From the NCBI GenBank assembly GCA_964623885.1, contig CAZUVM010000024.1, positions 3,407 to 67,406 of the forward strand: a DNA stretch of 64,000 bases, written 5' to 3'. Source of the DNA: CAZUVM01 sp964623885. Its GTDB lineage: Bacteria > Verrucomicrobiota > Verrucomicrobiia > Limisphaerales > UBA8199. The position numbers were made by a program, and so were the translations under genes. The notes under the pieces were generated by a model, which searched no databases, was not told the DNA's origin, and saw nothing but the letters and a program-made list of their open reading frames with translations. Below are positions 25,767 through 37,228 of the stretch, one piece after another. The stretch's first letter is position 1, and each line of letters opens with the position of its first letter.

Positions 25767-27446
25767 TTATGTGAATGCCACAACGACCGGCCCGCCCAGC
25801 GCGAGCAGCACGTTGGAGACTGCATAAGTCACAGTGAAGCCCAGCACCGGCACCGTGCTGTCCGAGGTTTCGTTCGCGGCATTTAATGCCGCGGCCACGG
25901 TTTGGCCGCCGCACAGCGCTCCCAGCAAAACCACAGGATGCAGGCGCAGCACCAATCGTCCGAAAACGAGCGCCACGAACAGCGGCACCAGCGTTACGAT
26001 TGCGCCTGCTAACAATAGAGAAACGCCGTGCTCCTGAATGGCGGCTACGGCTTTGGGGCCCGCCGCCAGCCCCATCGCCGCGGCGAATGCACTCAGCCCC
26101 AATTCACAGAGAATCCATTGCGCCGGGCCGGGAAGTCCGCCGAATACGGGGTAACGCACATGCAGCCAGCCGAAGCAAAGCCCGGCGACCAACATCCCGC
26201 CCCCCACTCCCAGGGTCAGCGGAATCCCACCGACAGTGGCCGAGAGTGAACCGAGCAAGATCCCAAGCACGATCGCCAGCGCATGATATGCGAGATCACT
26301 CTTGCCCTCGGCGGATTCGGCCGAGCCGATGGCGGTTGCCACTCGATCGACCTCCTCAGGCCGCCCAACCAGTTCAACGACATCTCCCCGGCGAATTTCC
26401 GTGCCAGGCAGAATAGGCAATGGCAGACCCTGTCTTTTGAAGCCGGCGAGGTAGACGCCTTGAAGGTTCGCCTTGCCCAAAAAATCGCGCACTTGGGCCA
26501 GCGTCTGTCCGATCACGCGGCGCGCGGTAATGACAACTGTGGCGGCTTTTGCGGTGAAGGATAATGCCTCGCGATTCTCGACTTCCGGACCAACGAGCCG
26601 ACCTGCCGCAAGCACCGCCTCAAGGCGGCCCGCGATGCCTACCACGTCACCAGATTCCAATACCAAGTCCGGTGCAGGCTCGATAATTTCAACGCCCCTA
26701 ATGATTCGCTCGATCGAAGCCCGCCCAAGTTGTTTAGCCAGGTCGCCAACGGTCTGAGCTGAGGCGCCGTTGACTTCGAACGCCCGCACTACAACAGGCA
26801 CAAAGGGAGTGATATAGCCCAGGCGCGTCGTCGAGCCTCCGGCCAATGTAGCTTCCAACTCGCGCGCGGCGCGCTTCGGGTCCACGCCAAGCAATCGCGG
26901 GGCAACACTCCGAACGAAAAGAATGACTCCGACAGTGCCAAACACGTAAGTGATGGCAAACCCGACCGCCATCTGACCGTTCAGCCGAGCCGAGTCCTCT
27001 GGCGGCAGACCCAATCGCGCCAAGGCGTCTCCAGCCGTGCCCAGCATGGCCGTCTGGGTTAGCGCGCCCGCGCCAAGTCCGGCGCCAAAACCTTTGCCGA
27101 TTCCCCAAACTCGCGCCAGGATGATCACGGTGATCAAGGCAACGGCGCACTGAACAATCGAAGAGACTACCAGCTTGATCGATGAGCGATCCAGTCCGCC
27201 GAAAAACTCCGGCCCGCTTTTGAAGCCAATGGCATAGATGAACAGCGCAAAGCAAACGCCCTTGAGCGCTTCCGGCATCACGACTCCAGTCAATTGTCCA
27301 ATCACCAACGCCATCAGCAGCGAGCCCGCAACACCCCCCAGACTGAAACCTGCCAGCTTCAATCGCCCCAGAGCATGACCCAGCGCCAGCGCAACAAAGA
27401 GCGCGCCTTCGGGTGCAGCTTTGAGAATCTGGCTGGCGAAGTTCAT
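25767..27446 (-). CDS. AspT-like aspartate:alanine antiporter family
   Basis: A 559-residue transporter of the AspT/YidE-YbjL type: two membrane halves of 4-6 helices (about 12-185 and 385-558) flanking two TrkA-C (RCK_C) domains (about 205-290 and 295-375). The repeated halves share motifs such as GAGLGAGALTQTAML and ALCGGQTVAAALNA. Characterised relatives exchange aspartate for alanine or glutamate for another amino acid. With asparaginase and aspartase beside it, aspartate or glutamate import is the likely role; the counter-substrate is unknown because no aspartate decarboxylase is in the window. Confidence 0.85.
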   Translation of the reverse strand: MNFASQILKAAPEGALFVALALGHALGRLKLAGFSLGGVAGSLLMALVIGQLTGVVMPEALKGVCFALFIYAIGFKSGPEFFGGLDRSSIKLVVSSIVQCAVALITVIILARVWGIGKGFGAGLGAGALTQTAMLGTAGDALARLGLPPEDSARLNGQMAVGFAITYVFGTVGVILFVRSVAPRLLGVDPKRAARELEATLAGGSTTRLGYITPFVPVVVRAFEVNGASAQTVGDLAKQLGRASIERIIRGVEIIEPAPDLVLESGDVVGIAGRLEAVLAAGRLVGPEVENREALSFTAKAATVVITARRVIGQTLAQVRDFLGKANLQGVYLAGFKRQGLPLPILPGTEIRRGDVVELVGRPEEVDRVATAIGSAESAEGKSDLAYHALAIVLGILLGSLSATVGGIPLTLGVGGGMLVAGLCFGWLHVRYPVFGGLPGPAQWILCELGLSAFAAAMGLAAGPKAVAAIQEHGVSLLLAGAIVTLVPLFVALVFGRLVLRLHPVVLLGALCGGQTVAAALNAANETSDSTVPVLGFTVTYAVSNVLLALGGPVVVAFT

Positions 27447-27468
27447 CGGGGAATCACAAAGCGAAAGA

Positions 27469-28539
27469 CTAGTACTCGTTAAAGTATTGCTGTAATTGGC
27501 GCGCGTCGGAGGTTTTGGTCAGACCCAGCATTAGGAGAATGCGCGCCTTCTGTGCGCTTAGTTCCATGCCGGCGATAAAGCCCAATTTGTCGTCGTTAAT
27601 CTCCACATTGCGGTCGACGAGGCCGCTACCGGTGCGCGAGCAACGCACTACGGCCACGCCTTTCTTAGCCGCCCGTTCCAACGCCGCCAGGGCCGCATCG
27701 GTGGTGTTGCCGTCGCCAACACCGGCCAGCACGATGCCTTTGATTTGTTTTTCGACGCAGGCATCGATAACGTCGCCTCCCAGGTTGGCATAGGAGTAAA
27801 CCACCACCACCCGCGGCAGGTTATCAACCGTCAGTCCGTCGATGGAGAATTCGCTTTTGGTCGTGTGCCGCGTAGTGATGTAGGAGTAGAAAGTCGCCTT
27901 GCCGGTATTCATGACACCTGCGATGCCGCGGTTGGGCGAATCGAAAGTGTTCATGTGCGTGGTATGCATCTTCTGGGCCTCGCGGGCATAATGAATCGTG
28001 TCGTTAAGCACCACCAGCGGCCCACGCCCTTTGGCTTCCGGGCTCCCGGCCAGGGCGACGCCGTTGTAGAGGTTTATAGGCCCGTCCGCGCTGATCGCTG
28101 TGGCCGGACGCATGGAGCCCACAAGCACAACCGGTTTGTCGCTCTTTACGACCAGGCTCAAAAAGTAAGCCGTTTCTTCCATGGTGTCGGTACCGTGAGT
28201 AATCACCACCCCGTCAACATCGTCACTTTTCAGCACTTCATTGACGCGCGCCGCCAGCTTCAGCCAAACCTCGTGATTCATGTTCTGGCTTCCGATGTTG
28301 GCGACCTGTTCGCCGGACAGCTCCGCGATATTCTTCAACTGGGGCACGGCCTTGATGAGGTCGTCCACAGAGAACGTGCCGGACTTGTAACCGGCATCGG
28401 CCTGACTGGCCTGCGCGCCGGCAATTGTCCCGCCGGTGGCCAGGACTTTGATTTTAGGCAGGGCCCAACTGGACGATGCGACCAACAGCAGGCCTAGCGT
28501 GAACGCAACGATCAGACTTTTTGACGAGTGAGTTTTCAT
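27469..28539 (-). CDS. ansB: L-asparaginase, type II (exported)
   Basis: A 356-residue enzyme with signal peptide (SLIVAFTLGLLLVASSSWA). The mature start PKIKVLATGGTIAG holds catalytic T38; the second motif VVITHGTDTMEETAYF has T117 and D118. Family landmarks VGSMRPATAISADGP, DSPNRGIAG and the C-terminal LMLGLTKTSDARQLQQYFNEY match high-affinity periplasmic asparaginase II. It converts asparagine to aspartate and ammonia outside the cytoplasm. It sits 13 bases after the aspartase gene and 22 before the antiporter, giving a clear sequence: deamidate, import, deaminate. Confidence 0.95.
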   Translation of the reverse strand: MKTHSSKSLIVAFTLGLLLVASSSWALPKIKVLATGGTIAGAQASQADAGYKSGTFSVDDLIKAVPQLKNIAELSGEQVANIGSQNMNHEVWLKLAARVNEVLKSDDVDGVVITHGTDTMEETAYFLSLVVKSDKPVVLVGSMRPATAISADGPINLYNGVALAGSPEAKGRGPLVVLNDTIHYAREAQKMHTTHMNTFDSPNRGIAGVMNTGKATFYSYITTRHTTKSEFSIDGLTVDNLPRVVVVYSYANLGGDVIDACVEKQIKGIVLAGVGDGNTTDAALAALERAAKKGVAVVRCSRTGSGLVDRNVEINDDKLGFIAGMELSAQKARILLMLGLTKTSDARQLQQYFNEY

Positions 28540-28552
28540 AGGGTGAATTTGG

Positions 28553-30412
<1,860 letters not shown>

Positions 30413-30425
30413 AAACCGGTTCTGA

Positions 30426-31766
30426 TTAAGTGAAAAACAACTTTGCTATCAATAATCCAAGACCGACTCCGCCAATGGTTGTGATTAAGCCGGGCAACAT
30501 GAAGGAGTGGTTAAGCAGGTATTTCCCAATCCGCGTAGTGCCGGAGCGATCGAACTGCATCGCGGCGATGAGCGTGCCGTAGTTCGGGATGAAGAAGTAA
30601 CCATTCACGGCCGGAAACATTCCGATGAGCGAGGCGGCGGGGATTTGCAGGGAGAGGCCCAAAGGCATGAGCGCGCGCGCGGTGGCCGCCTGGCTATACA
30701 AAAGCATCGAAGCAACGAACAGCCCCAAAGCAAACGTCCAGGGAGCGGCTTTCGCCATATTGCTCAATGTGCCAATGATTGTGTCCTGGTTAGCATTGAT
30801 AAAGGTGTCGCCCAGCCAGGCTAGACCGAGTATCCCGATAATTGCGGTTATGCCCGATTGGCAGGTTTTGCATTTTGGAACTTCACCCGCCGGGGCACCG
30901 GTGAAGGCTAGGATCAGCGCCGCGACCGCCAGCATGACAATAGCAATCGCGATGGGCATGCTTACTACTACTGGCTCAGCAGCCTTGCCGGGGACGGTCC
31001 GAAGTGCCGGAAAGATGCCGGCTAAAACCACGAGCGCGACGCCACCGAAAAAAAGCAAAGCACTTGCTTTCGCGCCCTTCTTGAGCGGCGCGGAAGCCGC
31101 GACATCCCCTTTGCCAAATCCGGGCGGAGATACCTCACCGGCACGGAGGCGTTCCTGGTAGACCGGATCGTCCTTCAACTCCTTGCCGACTCTAAGCTGC
31201 ACAAAGGCGGCGAGCACAACTGCGAGCAATGTTGACGGCACGCAGATGAGCAGAATCTGAATGAGCCCGACATGATGAACAGCCAATAGACCAATCATTG
31301 CGGCAGTGGCTGCCGAAACCGGGCTGGCAGTGATCGCTTGCTGCGAAGCAATTGTCGCAATGGCCATCGGGCGTTCCGGACGAATCCCGCTCTCATGAGC
31401 GACTTCGTAAATAACCGGCAGCAGCGGATAGACGATATGTCCAGTACCCGAAGCAAATGTAAAACCGTACGTAACCAATGGTGCCACGATGGTCACTTGC
31501 TTTGGGTTCTTGCGAATAATGCGCTCGGCCAATCGCACAAGAAAATCGATCCCGCCCGCGACTTCCATCGCCGACGCCGCCATGATGACGGTCAAGACGA
31601 TGATCAGCACCTCGCCGGGTATAGCGCCGGGCGGTACGCCAAAGCCCACCACGAGCACCAGCAAGCCGACCGCTCCCCACAGGCCCAATGCAATACCCCC
31701 CGCCCTCGCACCCATCAGTAACGCGCCGATCAGCACGAGGAATTCGAGTATGAGTTTGAGCGTCAT
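30426..31766 (-). CDS. Anaerobic C4-dicarboxylate transporter, Dcu family
   Basis: A 446-residue carrier with 10 or more membrane segments. VAPLVTYGFTFASGTGHIVYPLLPVIYEVA, ERPMAIATIASQQAITASPVSAATAAM and the C-terminal HSFMLPGLITTIGGVGLGLLIA are typical of DcuA/DcuB, which exchange fumarate, malate or aspartate for succinate. The longer open frame (to 32069) adds about 100 non-homologous residues, so the ATG at 31766 before TLKLILEFLVLIGALLMG is preferred. It is the first gene of the whole leftward run. DcuA and DcuB cannot be told apart here. Confidence 0.9.
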   Translation of the reverse strand: MTLKLILEFLVLIGALLMGARAGGIALGLWGAVGLLVLVVGFGVPPGAIPGEVLIIVLTVIMAASAMEVAGGIDFLVRLAERIIRKNPKQVTIVAPLVTYGFTFASGTGHIVYPLLPVIYEVAHESGIRPERPMAIATIASQQAITASPVSAATAAMIGLLAVHHVGLIQILLICVPSTLLAVVLAAFVQLRVGKELKDDPVYQERLRAGEVSPPGFGKGDVAASAPLKKGAKASALLFFGGVALVVLAGIFPALRTVPGKAAEPVVVSMPIAIAIVMLAVAALILAFTGAPAGEVPKCKTCQSGITAIIGILGLAWLGDTFINANQDTIIGTLSNMAKAAPWTFALGLFVASMLLYSQAATARALMPLGLSLQIPAASLIGMFPAVNGYFFIPNYGTLIAAMQFDRSGTTRIGKYLLNHSFMLPGLITTIGGVGLGLLIAKLFFT

Positions 31767-32363
31767 GAGTGTGCCGAGGCGATCTTGAGTTGTGCAATGC
31801 GCATAGTCGGTCGCCTCATGAATCGGCGTAGTGCTGTCGTTGCAGTCTGGATGCCAAGCGACTAATGCCGCGAAGGCGCTTGCATAAACGCTTGTAGTCG
31901 TTTGCCCTTGTGCAAATGGAGTGCGCCATAATGCGCCAAAGAACAGGTTTGTGCTGAGACGGCTTATCGTCCTTAGCGCGAAATATCGCCTCAAGGGGAA
32001 AGCTCGATGGCACGTTCGAACACGATGCCCCCTTTGATGATGGCCGAACTGCCAGTTGAAGCGGCCCAAACCGATCAGCTGATTCAGACTGGAGAGCCAA
32101 TCTCAGCGGGAGATGCGCCGGATGGGTGAAATCCGAGCCGCAAACGCATTGAAAAAGAGACGAGATGGAGTCCCAAAGACGGCCTAAAGACTCAATCGCA
32201 ACTGAATCCAACCCGCTATGACTTCTGTTTGCCCGACACAAATTCCTGCAATTCAGCCATTTTTAGTGAGGTAACGCTAATAAGGCCAGCGATGGCACGA
32301 CTTTCGCACTCGGTTTTCAGATTCTGCTCATAGTGTTCATGGGCGAGCCCCGAACCGCATTCT
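31767..32363. other. Divergent intergenic region, no gene seen
   Basis: About 600 bases separate the leftward dcu gene from the rightward mscS gene. Open frames here have no family resemblance and overlap both promoter sides. It must contain promoters for the leftward run and probably for mscS. The only motif I can point to is a weak sigma-54-like match listed separately; no convincing sigma-70 pair or riboswitch was seen. Confidence 0.5.
31841..31856 (-). promoter_or_regulatory. Possible sigma-54-type promoter upstream of dcu
   Basis: On the minus strand this reads TGGCATCCAGACTGCA, with GG and GC separated by 10 bases as in the -24/-12 consensus TGGCAC-N5-TTGCA. It differs at one -24 and one -12 base and lies about 75 bases before the dcu start. 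A chance match in 600 bases is quite possible and no enhancer-binding activator gene is nearby. Confidence 0.2.
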
Positions 32364-34076
32364 ATGCTTAGGCAACAGTTGCTCTTTGTTGAGCCCGTCA
32401 GACGAGGCCTGCTTCTTCTCGGACTAGCCGCGGCCTTCACTTGTACCGTTGCGGCTCAACCGACCACTGATACGAGCACGAATTCTGTTGTCGAAGATTC
32501 GAGCCGGACTGTGGCACTAGCTAATCGGCAAATCTGTACTTTTCGCGCAACGGTGGACGGTTACTCACCCGAAGAGCGGGCCGCCGCGGCAAAAGTCCGT
32601 CTCGAAGCTGTGTTGAGCGGAGCCAAGAGCATTCTTGTCTCCACTCAAGTCGTCCCCGGCGGCATCCAATTCAATCTGGATGGCCGTTCGCTTTTTATTC
32701 TCACTCCGGATGACGTTTTCACGATTCAAGGACAAACGCTGGAGTCCAAGGCTGCGGCAGTAGCGGCGAACCTTCGCGAAGCGCTGCAGGATTTGCACAG
32801 CCTGGAGACGCCAGGGGAGGTCTTTTGGGCGGTAGGCAGGGCTTTGCTTGGGTTCGTTTATTTTGCTGCGCTCTTATGGCTAATTCGGCGAATCAAAGCC
32901 TGGTTGCTTAGCCACAGCGCGAAATTCGCGGCGGAGAAAACAAAGCAAGTGCAACAACGTGGACTGCGCACTGCCGGATTGCGCAGTTTTGTCGCTGTGC
33001 TGCGCGCCGTCCTTAATTTCGGCGCTTACGTCGTAATCGCTTCGATAGTCTATGCTTTGCTCTGGTACGAGCTGCGTTGCTTCCCTTATTCGCGCCCGTG
33101 GGGTGATTATTTGCGAAATCAATGCCTCTCGGCTCTCGCGTCACTCGGGAACAGCATTCTGGCTTCGTTGCCGGATTTCATGATTATCGCCTTCATTGTG
33201 CTGGCGGTTCGTTTGGTTGTGCACGTGCTTACGCAACTGTTCGCGGTTGCGGAGCGCGGCGAATTCCAAACGCGGCTTGTCGATCCGGTGATCGCAGCAA
33301 CTACGCGGCGCATCGTAGTTTGCATGATCTGGGTCGTAGCCATCGTGGTCGCTTATCCCTACATCCCCGGCAGCCAATCGTTGGCGTTCAAGGGGGTATC
33401 TGTTTTCGCGGGCCTGGTGCTTTCGTTGGGATCAACCAACCTCATCAACCAGATTGCCAGCGGCCTGGTGTTGATCTACTCCCGCGCGTACCGGGTTGGG
33501 GATTATGTTCGGGTAGCCGAGACGGAAGGCACCGTGGTAGACATTGGACTGTGCGTTACCCGCATCCGCACCATCAAAAACGAAGAAGTGCATATCGCCA
33601 ATAGCGTGCTTCTTGGCGCCGCAACGACAAACTATTCGCGTCTGTCCAAAACGGACGGCGTGTACCTTTCCGTCAGAGTCACGATTGGCTACAGCACGCC
33701 CTGGCGCCAGGTTCAGGCCATGCTGCTGGAAGCGGCTCGCCGCACTCAAGGTCTTCTGTCCACTCCTCCGCCGTTTGTGCTCCAGGTCTCTCTGGCGGAC
33801 TTTTACGTGCAATACGAGCTCAACGTTCGACTCGAGATTCCTGAGCGGCGCGTCTGGGTGCTGAGCGATCTGCAAAGCCACATCCAGGATATCTTTAACG
33901 AGCACGGCGTTCAGATCATGTCGCCGCATTATTTGTCCGATCCGCCTCAACCTCACGTGGTGCCAAAATCAAGGTGGTTCTTGCCGCCGGCCACCGATTC
34001 GGCTACCAGTGAGTCACCGGCAATCCAAAGAGACACGCAGACGCTCCAAAGTGAACCGCGCCAGGCGCGGCCATAG
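32364..34076 (+). CDS. MscS-family mechanosensitive channel
   Basis: A 570-residue membrane protein with signal peptide (LLLLGLAAAFTCTVAAQ), a periplasmic domain to about 155, and membrane segments near 160-178, 215-235, 270-290 and 325-340. The MscS pore helix follows (AFKGVSVFAGLVLSLGSTNLINQIASGLVLIYSRAYRVGDYVRV), then the beta domain EGTVVDIGLCVTRIRTIKNEEVHIANSVLL and a C-terminal alpha/beta domain ending near MSPHYLSDPP. It should release osmolytes on hypo-osmotic shock or transport ions. It is the first rightward gene and precedes a cation antiporter, suggesting ion homeostasis ahead of the ATP synthase operon. Confidence 0.9.
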   Translation: MLRQQLLFVEPVRRGLLLLGLAAAFTCTVAAQPTTDTSTNSVVEDSSRTVALANRQICTFRATVDGYSPEERAAAAKVRLEAVLSGAKSILVSTQVVPGGIQFNLDGRSLFILTPDDVFTIQGQTLESKAAAVAANLREALQDLHSLETPGEVFWAVGRALLGFVYFAALLWLIRRIKAWLLSHSAKFAAEKTKQVQQRGLRTAGLRSFVAVLRAVLNFGAYVVIASIVYALLWYELRCFPYSRPWGDYLRNQCLSALASLGNSILASLPDFMIIAFIVLAVRLVVHVLTQLFAVAERGEFQTRLVDPVIAATTRRIVVCMIWVVAIVVAYPYIPGSQSLAFKGVSVFAGLVLSLGSTNLINQIASGLVLIYSRAYRVGDYVRVAETEGTVVDIGLCVTRIRTIKNEEVHIANSVLLGAATTNYSRLSKTDGVYLSVRVTIGYSTPWRQVQAMLLEAARRTQGLLSTPPPFVLQVSLADFYVQYELNVRLEIPERRVWVLSDLQSHIQDIFNEHGVQIMSPHYLSDPPQPHVVPKSRWFLPPATDSATSESPAIQRDTQTLQSEPRQARP

Positions 34077-34117
34077 CCTGTTGGTGCGCCATGGATTGAA
34101 CCGCAGGCAACTACGGC

Positions 34118-35686
34118 ATGAGGTCACTTTTAACCGATTGCATACCTGACACGCTTAAATCTAAAAATGGGCGGCGTGCCTTGGTGTTTGTTTTGGCAAT
34201 GCTGGCCCCGGCGCTCTGCGCCTGCGCTGCCAACGGGACTTCAACGAACGTCACTCCGTTTCCACCGCCACTGGACAGCTATGGGGACGCACACCTGACA
34301 AGCATCTGGGACCTCCTGCGGGATCGCATTCACAAGGAGCCGTTTAACCTATGGGCAACGGTCATCTTCCTGCTGGCAATCGTTCATACTTTTCTGGCGC
34401 ACCAATTCATCCGTTGGTCCCATCAGGTAGAAGCCCAACATCGCGAGCGAATTCAGAAGACAAGCCCTGACGCGTCCCAGGGTTCGCCGGGGGGCGTTCC
34501 CGTCTCCGTTTCCGCGCGCGTTCTGCATTTCCTGGGAGAAGTCGAAGCGGTGTTCGGCATTTGGGTGATTCCCTTATTTGTTCTGATGACGGTGCGGCTG
34601 GGCTGGCACCGGGCCGTCATTTACCTCGATAATCCCAGCTCCTACATCGAGCCGGTGTTTATTGTGGTTATCATGGTCATTTCCTCGACCCGCCCCATCC
34701 TCCAACTCGCGGAACGGTCATTGCGGTCAATCGCGCGCCTTGGCGGCGGAGGACCAGGGGCCTGGTGGCTGGCGATCCTCACGATTGGTCCTGTGCTGGG
34801 CTCCTTTGTAACGGAGCCTGCGGCAATGACAATTTCCGCGCTGCTTCTCAGCCGCCAATTCTACGAGCTCAAACCTGCTCCAATGCTTGCCTACGCAACA
34901 CTTGGTCTTTTGTTTGTGAATATCTCAGTTGGTGGTGTTCTAACTCACTTTGCCGCGCCTCCTGTTCTCATGGTAGCTGGCCGATGGGGTTGGGGCACCC
35001 CTTTCATGTTCCGTCATTTCGGATGGATCGCACTGACTGGAATAGTAGTCGCCACCACAGGTTATTACCTTGTCTTTCGACGATCGATCACCGAACTCGC
35101 CGGGCGGCGTGCCACTACCGGCGTCCTGGAAACCCCAAGTCTAAGGGAAACCCCCATTCCTGTGTGGGTAACCATCGGGCACTTGTTTTTTTTGACCTGG
35201 ACGGTGCTCACCGCCCACTTTCCCGCGCTGGTCGTGTTCGGATTTTTGTTCTTTGTCGCGTTCGTCGAGGTTACAGCAGACTACCAATCAGAGCTGCAGG
35301 TGCGATCCCCGATCCTCGTGGGCTTCTTCCTCGCCGGGTTAGTGATTCACGGCGGGTTGCAGCAATGGTGGATCGCTCCGGTCCTGCAGCGTTTACACGA
35401 ATTGCCGCTCATGCTCGGCGCCATCGGACTGACGGCATTCAATGATAATGCTGCTGTTACTTATCTCGCCGCTCAGGTTCCCGATCTGACCGACAATCTG
35501 AAATACGCCGTAGTTGCCGGCGCGGTGATTGGCGGAGGCTTAACCGTTATTGCCAACGCTCCCAATCCCGCCGGCCAGTCAATATTGGGCAAATACTTTG
35601 CCGCCGGTATCGCGCCCCTCGGATTGCTGCTAGGTGCTCTACCTGCCACCATCGTTTTTTTCCTTTGCTTCTGGTTCCTGCGTTGA
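34118..35686 (+). CDS. Putative Na+/H+ antiporter
   Basis: A 522-residue protein with about 12 membrane segments after a signal-like N-terminus (VFVLAMLAPALCACAAN). Segments such as EVEAVFGIWVIPLFVLMT, ILTIGPVLGSFVTEPAAMTISALLL, IGLTAFNDNAAVTYLAAQVPD and VIANAPNPAGQSILG match the putative Na+/H+ antiporter family (PF07399 type) as I recall it; acidic and Asn residues within helices (TEPAA, FNDNA) are plausible ion sites. Located 220 bases upstream of atpB, where sodium or proton balance would fit. Confidence 0.78.
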   Translation: MRSLLTDCIPDTLKSKNGRRALVFVLAMLAPALCACAANGTSTNVTPFPPPLDSYGDAHLTSIWDLLRDRIHKEPFNLWATVIFLLAIVHTFLAHQFIRWSHQVEAQHRERIQKTSPDASQGSPGGVPVSVSARVLHFLGEVEAVFGIWVIPLFVLMTVRLGWHRAVIYLDNPSSYIEPVFIVVIMVISSTRPILQLAERSLRSIARLGGGGPGAWWLAILTIGPVLGSFVTEPAAMTISALLLSRQFYELKPAPMLAYATLGLLFVNISVGGVLTHFAAPPVLMVAGRWGWGTPFMFRHFGWIALTGIVVATTGYYLVFRRSITELAGRRATTGVLETPSLRETPIPVWVTIGHLFFLTWTVLTAHFPALVVFGFLFFVAFVEVTADYQSELQVRSPILVGFFLAGLVIHGGLQQWWIAPVLQRLHELPLMLGAIGLTAFNDNAAVTYLAAQVPDLTDNLKYAVVAGAVIGGGLTVIANAPNPAGQSILGKYFAAGIAPLGLLLGALPATIVFFLCFWFLR

Positions 35687-35833
35687 ACCCCACCGAGAGT
35701 CGAAAGGCAATCCCAAGGACGGGATGCCGACTGTAGTTCCGCATCAAGAAAGCGCCTCTGCAAAGTGTCAAACCGACAGAACTCGCTATGGCCCAAGCCA
35801 TTTTTGAGGGTTAGAACCATACCACGCGGCTGC

Positions 35834-35849
35834 TGGCACACTCTGTGCA
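35834..35849 (+). promoter_or_regulatory. Possible sigma-54-type promoter before atpB
   Basis: TGGCACACTCTGTGCA carries a perfect -24 box (TGGCAC) and a near -12 box (GTGCA for TTGCA) with GG and GC exactly 10 bases apart, 57 bases before the atpB start. Sigma-54 control of an ATP synthase operon would be unusual, and the motif could be chance. Confidence 0.28.
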
Positions 35850-35905
35850 AAGGATCGAGCCGCCATGCCGTCGGTATCGGCCGGCATGACAAGTGTACTG
35901 GCATC

Positions 35906-36889
35906 ATGCGCTCAATTACGCTGAAACTGTCGCTCGCGGTTACTTTCGCGCTCCTTTGGACCGGCAGTTTGGCGAGCGTGCATGGCGTAGACGCATCGCC
36001 GAACGCCACAAAAACTGCAGAAGTCACACCCGCCGAGCAATCGAGCGGCCAGCACGCAACTGCCACTGCCCACGAGGAAGAACATGGCCTGCCTCAAAGC
36101 GCTGTTCCCATCCTTCATCCGTTCGGCTTCCCCATCACCAACTCAATGGTTGTGACCTGGATCGTAGCGCTGGGCTTGATCGTCTTCGCCCAACTCGCTA
36201 CACGCCGGATGAAAGATGTTCCCGATGGGGCCCAAAACTTCTGGGAGTGGCTCGTCGAGAGCTTGTCGAGTTTTCTCGAAGGCGTGATCGGCGCCCATCT
36301 GGTCAAACGGACATTCTGGTTCTTCGCCACGGTATTCATTTTCATCCTGTTTGCAAATTGGGCGGGGTTGATCCCCGGCATCGGCACGATTGGATGGAAA
36401 GTGCAGTTCAGCGACGGCCATACCGAGTGGCACCCCTTGTTACGCGGCGCCAATGCGGACCTGAATATGACACTGGCCATGGCCCTGATCTTTTTCGCCT
36501 GCTGGATTGTTTGGGCCGTGCGCGAAGTCGGCCTCGCCGGATTCTTTAAAGAACTCTTCGCCCCCAAAGGCGAGAGCACGGGCGCACTGAAAATGTTGCT
36601 GATAGTGGTTTTCTTTGCTGCCGGTTGTTTGGAAGTCATCTCGATCCTGTTCCGTCCTGTGTCTCTGAGCTTCCGTCTCTACGGCAACATTTTTGCCGGC
36701 GAAAATATGCTCGAAACCATGGCCCGGCTGGTGCCCAAGCTCTCCTGGCTGTTGCCGGTTCCATTCTATTTTCTCGAACTGCTGGTCGGCCTGGTTCAGG
36801 CCCTCGTGTTCATGCTGTTGACTGCGGTGTTCACGTTGCTGATTTGTCAGCACGAAGGGGAGTCGGAGTCGGCAACCGCGGCGCACTAA
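35906..36889 (+). CDS. atpB: F1Fo ATP synthase subunit a
   Basis: A 327-residue membrane subunit forming the proton half-channels. The essential Arg is in SLSFRLYGNIFAGENMLE; GLIPGIGTIGWK and the C-terminal PFYFLELLVGLVQALVFMLLTAVFTLL are typical. The N-terminus has a signal-like segment (LKLSLAVTFALLWTGSLASVHG) and a His/Glu-containing linker before the first core helix, an extension seen in several phyla with cleaved a subunits. The open frame could begin 47 codons earlier, but that part has no family resemblance. No atpI gene precedes it. Confidence 0.94.
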   Translation: MRSITLKLSLAVTFALLWTGSLASVHGVDASPNATKTAEVTPAEQSSGQHATATAHEEEHGLPQSAVPILHPFGFPITNSMVVTWIVALGLIVFAQLATRRMKDVPDGAQNFWEWLVESLSSFLEGVIGAHLVKRTFWFFATVFIFILFANWAGLIPGIGTIGWKVQFSDGHTEWHPLLRGANADLNMTLAMALIFFACWIVWAVREVGLAGFFKELFAPKGESTGALKMLLIVVFFAAGCLEVISILFRPVSLSFRLYGNIFAGENMLETMARLVPKLSWLLPVPFYFLELLVGLVQALVFMLLTAVFTLLICQHEGESESATAAH

Positions 36890-36955
36890 GAAGATTTCGT
36901 CGGCCTGACCGTATTCAATTGCGGGGGCCGGTGAGAAGAAGAAAGGCAAATGCAT

Positions 36956-37171
36956 ATGACACTAATGCCCATGTTGGCAGAACTAAGCGGAAACATGCAC
37001 GTCGGGTTGGCGGCAATGGGTGCGGCACTCGGCGTCGGATTCATTGGCATGAAAGCTTCAGAAGCTGTGGGACGCAATCCCGGCGCGGCGACGAAGATCC
37101 TGGTCCAGTCGATTCTGGCCATCGCGTTTGCCGAAGCCATCGTGTTCTACGCTCTGTTCCTGGTCCGCTAA
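36956..37171 (+). CDS. atpE: F1Fo ATP synthase subunit c
   Basis: A 71-residue hairpin of two membrane helices (GLAAMGAALGVGFIGM and ILVQSILAIAFAEAIVFYALFLV) joined by the polar loop EAVGRNPGAAT with the conserved RNP. The ion-binding carboxylate is the Glu in AFAEAIVFY. The Na+-type partner residues (Gln in helix 1, Ser/Thr after the Glu) are absent, so proton coupling is likely. A GAAAGG Shine-Dalgarno sits 9 bases before the ATG at 36956 but only 3 before the in-frame ATG at 36950, which decides for the inner start. Confidence 0.94.
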   Translation: MTLMPMLAELSGNMHVGLAAMGAALGVGFIGMKASEAVGRNPGAATKILVQSILAIAFAEAIVFYALFLVR

Positions 37172-37228
37172 AGGAATACTGCCGGGCGCAGAGTCACACC
37201 GGCTCTGCGCCCGCTTTAATCTGAATTT

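Noticed and set aside
31905..31935. Second sigma-54-like motif upstream of dcu (TGGCGC...TTTGCA)
   Set aside because: The GG and GC elements are 12 rather than 10 bases apart.
31767..32069. 100-residue N-terminal extension of the Dcu carrier
   Set aside because: No membrane segments or family resemblance; the normal Dcu N-terminus begins at the ATG at 31766.
34084..34110. TTGAACC-containing segment that looked like a tRNA T-arm
   Set aside because: No acceptor or anticodon stem can be paired around it.
35706..35729. Imperfect hairpin GGCAATCCC/GGGATGCC after the antiporter gene as a terminator
   Set aside because: One bulge and no T-run; not strong enough to list.
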